A stretch of DNA of 64,000 nt from Ceratopteris richardii (taxonomy: Eukaryota > Streptophyta > Polypodiopsida > Polypodiales > Pteridaceae): positions 111,589,795-111,653,794 of the forward strand of contig CM035444.1 of assembly GCA_020310875.1 (NCBI GenBank). Reading direction: 5' to 3'. Below, piece by piece: positions 57,196 through 64,000 of the stretch. The translations under genes and the position numbers were made by a program. A model generated the notes under the pieces. That model was not told the origin of the DNA. It searched no databases and was given only the letters and a program-made list of their open reading frames with translations. Within the stretch, counting starts at the first letter, position 1, and each line of letters opens with the position of its first letter.

Positions 57196-57877
57196 TTACA
57201 ATTTGGGGTCGGGGGGTTTATTACAGGTCTTAGACTGCCAAATGCAGTGGATGGGTTTTGCTTTCGGTTTCGTAGAGACTCTAGAGAGCTGTGTCGGTGT
57301 CGCTGTTTGGGAATGGGGCCTTTTAGGGACCCACTTATAAGTGATTACATGCATGCTCATGGGTCTTGGTGTGTTCCTAAGTGTTGAGCACGAGGGAATA
57401 CTGGTTGTACTTGTAGATGGGTTATGCTGCATAGGTTGTGGCCTTGGCGTAACTACTTGTGCCCACAAGCAAGCCTTAGGCACCCAAATTTGTCTAGATT
57501 GTGGGCTTGCCTTCATCGACTTCTTGGGCACCCAAATAGATTTTACTTTAGCAGAAGAATTTCTGAAAGACTTCTTATTAGCGTCGTGTTGTTGGTTACT
57601 AATAAGAGGCTTTGCCCGTGTAGTTGACGGTGGTGCAACCGGTCGTTCGCCTTTCCGCACCCACACCTGGTTTATTTTCTGGGGCATTCTGCTGCGCAAG
57701 TACTTTTGATCTCGGACATAGGTAGTACTCTGCTTCTTCTGCTTGTGATCCGCCTTTGGTTGCTGCCTCCTTCTGGCCTTTGGAAAAGAAGGGAGTTCCG
57801 TTGCATCCCTGACTCCTTTTTTGCAAATATCATTCCTCTGCATCATAGGGTTTTGAACAAGAACAGCATGGTCATCT
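57196..57877 (-). CDS. IWVPK-repeat basic tail (element D)
   Basis: 216 codons from 57846, rich in Lys, Arg, Gln and Pro, with NQVWVRK, KSIWVPK, RQIWVPK, TYKWVPK and HCIWQSK at intervals of 15-50 residues. In element C the corresponding tail is in one frame with the second protease. In D it is one frame off from pol, and open coding reads back past 57846 towards 57920. So either a frameshift mutation or programmed shift joins them, or it is a separate ORF. No known domain. The basic aromatic repeats suggest RNA or DNA contact, which is inference. Confidence 0.65.
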
Positions 57878-60800
57878 TCATGTATCCCTGGAAGGACGAG
57901 GAGTCTGTGCCTTTCCTAGTTCCTTGAGTGCTCCATTGTCTAATTCTACTCTAACTCGACTATGATTGACCCAAACCTGGAGAAGTCCACTTCTTAGGTT
58001 TAAGTTAATTGCTTGGTCATAGATCCAATCTTGACCCAAGACTAGAGGTTCAGTGAGATCCTCATCTTGACACACCAGTACTTTAACTGTCATTGCCTCA
58101 TCATGAATGTAAAGGGGAAGTTCCGCCTCGCCCATGCAAGGGGTTTCCACTCCTCCCAATCCTATAAGATATGCTTCCACAGGATTGACAGTCAATTGTA
58201 ATTCTTGGCAGTAAGACAATTTAACAGCACTAGTGGCTGCACCTGAGTCAATCAAGGCTCTTACGGTCCTTGCACTCTTTCCTTGTCCTATATCTAAGGT
58301 TACGAAAGGACGTCTATCAATTATTCTATTCGAGCTTGTTCCTACAACTTCACACATGGCCATGGGATATCCTTGATCTACATGGTCAACTGTTCTAGTC
58401 TGATCTCGGCCTTGTCTTCGTAACTTCATCCTTCTGATGCGTTCTAAAGCCTCTGCTTGAGCCTCTTCTCGAATGCGCTTTTCTTCCTCTTTGCGTTTCT
58501 TAGCAGTGTTGAGTCGGCTGAGCATTTCCTCCGTGAGGGGTTCCTGATACAACTTGACTCTGCACCCGCTAATATAGTTTGGGAGAACATCACCCTCTAA
58601 CGTGGCTAGTTGTACTGCTCCGCTCGTGGAGATCCTATTGATGATCATAGGTCCGTAGCCCCTCTTTTCTAGCTTCCTGGCGTGTTGTTTTAGTGTATAG
58701 ACTAAAACTAGATCTCCTGCTTTCAAGCCCTTATCCTTCACATGGGCATCAAAATATGCCTTCTGTCTCTTCTTGGCTGCATATATTCCTGCAGCGGCTC
58801 TCAGTCTTGTTTCCCCTAATCTTTCAAGGTCAAAGATCCTAGAGGAGAGCTCATGACCTGTCCATTCGTGCTCTTGTGCTACTTTCAATGTAGGGATCAA
58901 GAAGTCCAAGGGTAACACAGCGTTTTGACCGAATACCATCTGAAAGGGAGTGGCTTGGAGTACCGTTTTGTAGGCCACTCGGTATGCCCAAACAGCATGG
59001 TGTAGCTGTTTGTCCCAATCAGAGCGTTTAGTGTTCACTAATTTCGTCAGTACATTGCATAAAATCTTATTAGTGCTCTCAGCTTGTCCATTAGCTTGAG
59101 GGTGATAAGGGGCAGACTTCTTGTGTATTACCAAGAATTCTTGGAGTAGATTTTCAATCACTTCGTTCAAGAAATGAGTGCCTCTATCACTTACAAGCTC
59201 TATAGGTAGCCCGTATCTTGTGAATACATTCTCAAACAAGAATTTGGCAGTTGTTTGAGCATCGTTCTTGGTTGTAGCTTTTACCTCTACCCACTTGGTG
59301 AGATAATCTGTTGCCACAATGATGTATTCCGCATGAGAACCTTTAGCTGGGGGATTAATAGGACCTACGAAGTCTATTCCCCACTTAGAGAATGCATGTC
59401 CACCCATCATAGGTTTCAGTGGCATCTCATCTTTGCGTATAGGATACTGAGTCCTCTGACATACATCACACCGTTTCACATAGGTATGTGCATCCATGTG
59501 AAGGGTAGGCCACCAGAAGCCCGCAAATAATATCGCCTTGATCACCCGATCTGGTCCAAAGTGTCCTCCTGCTACACCTTGGTGAGCAGTTTCCAAGATC
59601 TTCAGATATTCACTTTCGTGGACACATAGTCTCAGGTAACCATCTTTACCACGCTTATATAGATTATCACCAATGAGTGAGTAATCCAAAGCTTCTTGTT
59701 CTAAACTCCTTTTCCTAGCCAGAGTCATGTCTGGAGGGAATGTGTTTGTCCTCAGGAGTGATACTAGTGGTTCGCTCCAATCTGGCGCAATGGATACTTG
59801 ATAGAGAGTGGCATGTTCCACCGGTGGTTTAGTGCAACAGATTGGGCATTCCTTGCACAACTTTTGGACATCCGCTTCCATAGTTGGCCAATGCACTCCG
59901 AATCTCTTTAGAGTCTGTAAAGTTCGTTGCTTTGAATGGTGTTGCTCTAACGCACCTACATGTGCTAATTGCAACCATTTAGCGTACTCATCCTCTTCTA
60001 CGCAACAAGCCAAGATCCCTTGATCTGTGTGCTTGTACATGCTTCCACCCATGATGTGGTATTTTTGGGCTTTTACAACCTCTCTGTTCCGTGTGTTTAC
60101 CACAGGATGGTTAGGCCCGTATGTCAATACTGGTACCAATGGCTTAGCCCACTGCGGTACAACTTCCAAATTAAACAAGTAAGCATCAGGAAGGTCATCT
60201 GACACTCCTTGTGGGGCTTCTCCAGATGTGAGTCTAGAGAGATGGTCTGCTCGTAAGTGAGTCCTACCTTTCCTTACCACAACCTCGAAGTCGTATTCCA
60301 TTAGTAAGAGAAACCATCTTACTAATCTATCTGTATTGCATGGCTTGTTTACTAGGTACAACAATGCCTGATGATCAGTAAAAAATTTAAACTTATTTGC
60401 AAGCAAATAGTGTCTAAATTTCTTGACTGCATATACCATGCCTAATCCTTCGCGCTCTGTAGTGGTGTAATTCCGTTCAGCCGCATTCAATTGTCTACTG
60501 GCATAGGCAATTGGAAGATCCATATTACCTTCACCAGTAGGTTGTGCGAGCACACATCCAATAGCATAATTGGATGCATCAACATGAACATGGAATGGCT
60601 TATTCCAATCTGGTGTGGTCAAGATTGGTGCTGAACACAATCTTCGTTTAAGCTCCTGGAAGGAATTCTCACATTCATCAGTCCACTCAAAGTTAGTCAA
60701 GAGTCCGTACATGGGCTTTGCAATGACAGCATACATGTGGATGAAACGTCGGTAATACCCACAATGCCCCATGAAAGCTTGTATTTCCTTGACATTCTTT

Positions 60801-63277
60801 GGCCTCGGTAGCTCTGCTATGGCTCTCACTTTTTCTTCGTCTGTAGATATGCCATTCTTTGACACTATGTGTCCTAGAATCTTGCCTTGCCTGACCATAA
60901 AAACGCACTTTTCTAGGTTCAGGCAGACTTGATATTCTCTACATTTGTCAAAGATTTGTCTGAGTTCAGGGATATGGGTTTGTCTAATGTTGGAATGAGC
61001 ACAAAGATCATCAACATAGACTTCTAAACTCTTCCTCAGGAACTCCTTAAACACATGGCACATCAGCCTCTGGAAGGTAGCTGGTGCATTGGTAAGCCCA
61101 AATGGCATTACTCTAAAAGCAAAAATGCCCCATTCTGTGGCAAAGGCTGTCTTGTGCTGATCCTCTGGAGCTATGGCTACTTGATTGTAGCCAGAAAATC
61201 CATCAAGGAAGCTGTACACTTCCTTGCCTGCCACTCTTTCTAAGAGATGTTCTGTGATGGGAAGCGGATAGTTATCTCGAATCGTGGCGGCATTAACCTT
61301 TTTCAAGTTAATGCACACACGCAGCTTACCATTCTTCTTGGGCACCACCACGATGGGGGATACCCATTCGGTGTGCTCAATTTCGTAGATAAATCCAGCT
61401 TCAACCAGTCTATCTATCTCCTCTTTGATCTTAGCAGCGTAATTATCGTTATATGTATAAGGCTTTTGCTTAGAGGGTTTGGCGTCTGAAGTCATGGGGA
61501 TGGTGTGCGAGCATATGTCCGGGTCAACCCCTTTCAAATCCTTGTAACTCCAAGCGAATACATCTCTGTATTCTCTTAGCAAGGCAATCAATTCGTGCTC
61601 TTCTTCTTCTGTCAGGTCATGGCCTATATATGTGCATCTCTCCTCTCCTTCTTCTAGGGCCACTACAATTTTCTTGGTAGTTTCTTTGTTATCATAGGCC
61701 TCTCCTGATTGTGCCTCTCGTTTGGGCATTCTAATCATGACTCTCCTGTCATCTATCTCATACTTCTTAAAATTTTCTGGGACCTCAAACAAAGATTCTT
61801 CCTCTTCTGGTAAGGCTTCTCTCTTCTTTCGTTTCTTTCCTTCTTCCTTAGGGGTCATATGTGTTGCTAATCTTACATCATTTGTAACCTCTCCATGCCT
61901 CTGGGGTTGAAATTCTACCTCATGGAAGTATTCTTCATCTGATGCAAATGGTGGGTCCATAATGATTGACTCTAGATCGGAATCACTTGCATCCTCAAAT
62001 GCATCAAGGCTAGGTTCGCATTCTTCTAAAACTGCCTCTCCCATGATTGGCTCTATGGAGAAGACTGAAATGTCATAGCCATCCTCATCACAGTGAGGTG
62101 TCCATTGTTCTTCGTTGATGGCTACGTCCATGGTTGCTAAAATTTCTGCCCAGCCATGGGGTTCGAATTCCTCGTCTTGAAAAACTACAGGTGCATAGGC
62201 TGGGTCTTGAATGGGTCTATGGGTTTCGTTCGCACCTATTTCTCTGGCCTTTTCTCTCTCCTCTTCCTCTACTGCTACCTTGCACATCCATAAGTGGGTG
62301 TCTTCATGCATCCATGAGGATCCAGACCCTATGGAATGCACCGATTCTGTGTCATCTTTAGCTCTATGGATGGGATTCCATTGGATAGGAGGGACATCTC
62401 TATGAGAATAATCCTTGAGATTGACTTTGGTCGTAACACCCAAGTGTTGCAAATACAAGGAGTTGGTTCCCCAATCCTGTACCACTTGCAATTGTCGCAT
62501 AAATGGTCTTCCCAAAATCATCTCATAGGCATGATTTTTGCTGAAGTCACATATAGCAAAGCTATGTTCAAACTCGACACCACAAGTGGTGAGAGTTATT
62601 CCTTCTAGCAATCCTAGGGGTCTCTCTATGTGACCATCGGCCATTTGTAACTTCATCCTCGTTGGCCTGAGTGCTGGCTTGCCCCAACGCTTCCATAAGG
62701 AGGTGGTGGCAATTGCAACTCCTGCACCTGAATCCAAAATCGCCTTGGTGGTGTATTCCTGGTAGGTGATGGGAAGATAGGTGTTCCCTTCTTCACCTTC
62801 ACACATATCTCCTATCTTATCCAAGGTAATTTCTGGCACTGTCCTATGGGATCCTACCTGGGAACGAGGTTTTGCTATCTCTGGTACTTGTTTGGCTACA
62901 TGTTTCCATAATTCAGGTCTAACCTTGAGTAGCTCTTCTAACTTGAGATTACACTGCACGTTAGTGTTCTTCACTACCTCTGTGTTCCTAGGTATGACTG
63001 AGTCGTCGTTCCTTACCAAGACTGTGGGTGCTCTCATACATGTGGACTTTGCTTCCCATGGGCCTGTGAAGTGAGGTAGCTCTTGTATGGAATTAGACTC
63101 AAAGTCTAATCTCTCGTGAGACTGAACACTCTCATGCTCCCCGTAAATAGATGGGATGTCTTGTGGGAATTGGTCGTGTGCATCGTCCACAAGTTCAAAA
63201 GGAGGGGCGACCTCACTTTCGTTATCCCATTTGTCTTCTTGAATCTCTCGTAGGAAGTCTGGTGCAAACCGATTCAT
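57878..63277 (-). CDS. pol: Pol polyprotein with two retropepsin domains (element D)
   Basis: 1799 residues, all open. Protease 1: about 150-270 (ILDSGAG at 181-186, MILGRPF near 253-259). RT: 600-830 (FLDGFSGYNQ, YVDD at 754-757). RNase H: 895-1015 (HVDASNYAIG, TTTEREGLG, TDHQALL, RADHLSR). HHCC module 1: 1105-1148; module 2: 1232-1273. Integrase core: 1295-1405 (Asp 1302, Asp 1364, Glu 1400). GPY/F-like module: 1536-1580. Basic helix: 1590-1625. Protease 2: 1665-1770 (LIDSGAATSAV with Asp 1677; VLGQDW at 1746-1751). Together these would mature Gag-Pol, make cDNA and integrate it. No chromodomain. All catalytic residues are visible. The frame is preceded by an in-frame TAG at 63323-63325, so the ATG at 63277 may not be the real start. 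Confidence 0.95.
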   Translation of the reverse strand: MNRFAPDFLREIQEDKWDNESEVAPPFELVDDAHDQFPQDIPSIYGEHESVQSHERLDFESNSIQELPHFTGPWEAKSTCMRAPTVLVRNDDSVIPRNTEVVKNTNVQCNLKLEELLKVRPELWKHVAKQVPEIAKPRSQVGSHRTVPEITLDKIGDMCEGEEGNTYLPITYQEYTTKAILDSGAGVAIATTSLWKRWGKPALRPTRMKLQMADGHIERPLGLLEGITLTTCGVEFEHSFAICDFSKNHAYEMILGRPFMRQLQVVQDWGTNSLYLQHLGVTTKVNLKDYSHRDVPPIQWNPIHRAKDDTESVHSIGSGSSWMHEDTHLWMCKVAVEEEEREKAREIGANETHRPIQDPAYAPVVFQDEEFEPHGWAEILATMDVAINEEQWTPHCDEDGYDISVFSIEPIMGEAVLEECEPSLDAFEDASDSDLESIIMDPPFASDEEYFHEVEFQPQRHGEVTNDVRLATHMTPKEEGKKRKKREALPEEEESLFEVPENFKKYEIDDRRVMIRMPKREAQSGEAYDNKETTKKIVVALEEGEERCTYIGHDLTEEEEHELIALLREYRDVFAWSYKDLKGVDPDICSHTIPMTSDAKPSKQKPYTYNDNYAAKIKEEIDRLVEAGFIYEIEHTEWVSPIVVVPKKNGKLRVCINLKKVNAATIRDNYPLPITEHLLERVAGKEVYSFLDGFSGYNQVAIAPEDQHKTAFATEWGIFAFRVMPFGLTNAPATFQRLMCHVFKEFLRKSLEVYVDDLCAHSNIRQTHIPELRQIFDKCREYQVCLNLEKCVFMVRQGKILGHIVSKNGISTDEEKVRAIAELPRPKNVKEIQAFMGHCGYYRRFIHMYAVIAKPMYGLLTNFEWTDECENSFQELKRRLCSAPILTTPDWNKPFHVHVDASNYAIGCVLAQPTGEGNMDLPIAYASRQLNAAERNYTTTEREGLGMVYAVKKFRHYLLANKFKFFTDHQALLYLVNKPCNTDRLVRWFLLLMEYDFEVVVRKGRTHLRADHLSRLTSGEAPQGVSDDLPDAYLFNLEVVPQWAKPLVPVLTYGPNHPVVNTRNREVVKAQKYHIMGGSMYKHTDQGILACCVEEDEYAKWLQLAHVGALEQHHSKQRTLQTLKRFGVHWPTMEADVQKLCKECPICCTKPPVEHATLYQVSIAPDWSEPLVSLLRTNTFPPDMTLARKRSLEQEALDYSLIGDNLYKRGKDGYLRLCVHESEYLKILETAHQGVAGGHFGPDRVIKAILFAGFWWPTLHMDAHTYVKRCDVCQRTQYPIRKDEMPLKPMMGGHAFSKWGIDFVGPINPPAKGSHAEYIIVATDYLTKWVEVKATTKNDAQTTAKFLFENVFTRYGLPIELVSDRGTHFLNEVIENLLQEFLVIHKKSAPYHPQANGQAESTNKILCNVLTKLVNTKRSDWDKQLHHAVWAYRVAYKTVLQATPFQMVFGQNAVLPLDFLIPTLKVAQEHEWTGHELSSRIFDLERLGETRLRAAAGIYAAKKRQKAYFDAHVKDKGLKAGDLVLVYTLKQHARKLEKRGYGPMIINRISTSGAVQLATLEGDVLPNYISGCRVKLYQEPLTEEMLSRLNTAKKRKEEEKRIREEAQAEALERIRRMKLRRQGRDQTRTVDHVDQGYPMAMCEVVGTSSNRIIDRRPFVTLDIGQGKSARTVRALIDSGAATSAVKLSYCQELQLTVNPVEAYLIGLGGVETPCMGEAELPLYIHDEAMTVKVLVCQDEDLTEPLVLGQDWIYDQAINLNLRSGLLQVWVNHSRVRVELDNGALKELGKAQTPRPSRDT
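57968..58285 (-). other. Second retropepsin-like domain at the Pol C-terminus (element D)
   Basis: Within pol, residues about 1665-1770 read FVTLDIGQGKSARTVRALIDSGA, ATSAVKLSYCQELQL, EAYLIGLGGVETPCMGEAELPLYI and TEPLVLGQDWIYDQAI. This has the retropepsin pattern: an inner strand, DSGA(A/T)xS, a flap-like Gly-rich hairpin (LIGLGG) and a hydrophobic-LGxDW motif. The canonical protease 1 of the same protein has DSGAGVAIA and ILGRPFM. Both domains are therefore distinct and each has an intact active-site triad. The catalytic Asp codon is at 58247-58249. Confidence 0.75.
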
Positions 63278-63988
63278 AGAAGAAGAAGTGTCTGGCTCCG
63301 TAGAATTGGGCGCATAAGCAACCTATGAAGGAGGGCTGATTCTATTGTTGACTCTCTCCTCGTTCTCACAAATGGCTGGAGCACAAGCTTCTTGGGGAGG
63401 ATTACTTATTCTATTACTTTTCCGAACAGGCTCACACATTCCCTGAGAAGGAATGTAGGCAACCTGTGGAGGTACTTGAGCTTTCGAGGGAGGCTCATCT
63501 GCCTTTTGGGGGGGAAGATAAGCTTCTTGAGGAGGCACATGGGCTTCCTGAAGAGGCTGGCTTATCCGTTCTCTTGCCCTTTCCTTCCTTTGAGGGGTAG
63601 GTTCCTTTTCTGACTGTGCAATTAGCCGCTCTATTCTTTCTAAGGAGGGGAAACCGTCTGGTTTAGTGGAATTGGCCACATAAACTTCCGATTGGGAATG
63701 ATTCATGTTTTTGCTTGCTTTTTCTTGGTCTTGATTTTTTTCTTCCTTGTCAGATCTTGCAATTATCCTCTCTAACTTCTCTAGGAATCCATCCAAGTGT
63801 AATTGCGTTTTGGCTGAGCCTGAGTAATTGAAAAGGCGACTGGCTTCAAACATAGTCTGAGCCAATGCGACCATTTTCGCGCATAGTTTGGTTCTTTCTA
63901 TCTCTAGGTCAGCTCTAGGATAGCACTTGTCATGATCCGTGACGTTTGGCCCTTCTTGGATTCTGGCCTGATATGCTTTAAGCATCAT
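63278..63988 (-). CDS. Gag-pol linker region of element D, upstream of in-frame TAG (partial)
   Basis: The minus-strand frame enters from the right edge and contains MMLKAYQARIQEGPN, DLEIERTKLCAKMVALAQTM, KTQLHLDGFLEKLERIIARS and a Pro/Gln-rich run of about eight imperfect units of the type PPQEAYLPPQKA (63400-63560). It ends in TAG at 63323-63325. The same frame continues without further stops for 15 codons to the pol ATG at 63277, and C has no stop at the matching place. So the TAG is either a recent mutation or a readthrough stop. The region corresponds to the knuckle-protease linker of C (38560-38900). Confidence 0.75.
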
Positions 63989-64000
63989 GTCTATGTCTTC

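Larger units (their letters stand above)
52177..63988 (-). mobile_element. Ty3/gypsy element D with extra ORF, best-preserved copy (runs off the window)
   Basis: Minus-strand element. From right to left: gag-like region (to 63988 and beyond), pol (57878-63277), IWVPK tail (57196-57846), extra ORF (52756-56991), polypurine tract and 3' LTR (52177-52744). It is inserted in the D2 extra ORF; ATGGT (52172-52176) is the expected target duplication. Gag and the 5' LTR lie beyond the right edge. Its long open frames mark it as the most recent insertion of the lineage here. Confidence 0.9.

Noticed and set aside
57878..63277. Chromodomain at the integrase C-terminus (chromovirus)
   Set aside because: After the GPY/F-like module the sequence goes into a basic helix and a DSGA domain; no chromodomain aromatic-cage pattern is seen.

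Overview
The window reads as a gene-poor, repeat-dense stretch of a land-plant nuclear genome. Almost every recognisable base belongs to LTR retrotransposons, with primer-binding sites complementary to plant tRNA-Asp or initiator tRNA-Met, plant-type Ty3/gypsy and Ty1/copia proteins, 5-bp target duplications and nested insertions. I found no host gene, rRNA or functional tRNA gene. I cannot name the species; a large repeat-rich plant genome is the safe reading.

Layout, left to right. 1-940: nothing recognised. About 941-5345: gag end and leader of a decayed minus-strand Ty3/gypsy element ('A-minus'), split by a solo LTR (2640-3716, target duplication TTCCA). 5388 to about 10485: a decayed plus-strand gypsy element of another family ('B'). 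About 10485-19046: a decayed plus-strand relative of A ('A-plus'), cut in its RNase H by element C. 19047 to about 46059: plus-strand element 'C', whose gag is split by a 14.75-kb tandem array of a non-coding LTR element (four LTRs, three internal regions, 22437-37188, target duplication CTAAG). About 46060-48949: minus-strand copia element, truncated. 48950-49496, 49497-52176 and 52177-63988: three minus-strand relatives of C ('D3', 'D2', 'D'), each cut by the next. D is the youngest and best preserved and runs off the right edge. The simplest history is serial nesting: A-minus, B, A-plus, C, copia, D3, D2, D.

The most interesting biology is in the A/C/D lineage. D and C encode a polyprotein with the usual protease, reverse transcriptase, RNase H and integrase. 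They add (1) two successive HHCC zinc-binding modules before the integrase core, (2) a second retropepsin-like domain after the integrase, (3) a basic tail with repeated IWVPK motifs, and, in D and D2, (4) a very large extra ORF (1428 residues) between pol and the 3' LTR, preceded by a splice-acceptor-like sequence. Where leaders are visible, between LTR and gag, they carry long arrays of a GGTATCGTATCG-type core; in A-minus and A-plus these recur about every 23 bp with variable spacers. C and A-plus are full of stop codons and frameshifts. D is almost intact, with one in-frame TAG between the gag-like and pol reading frames.
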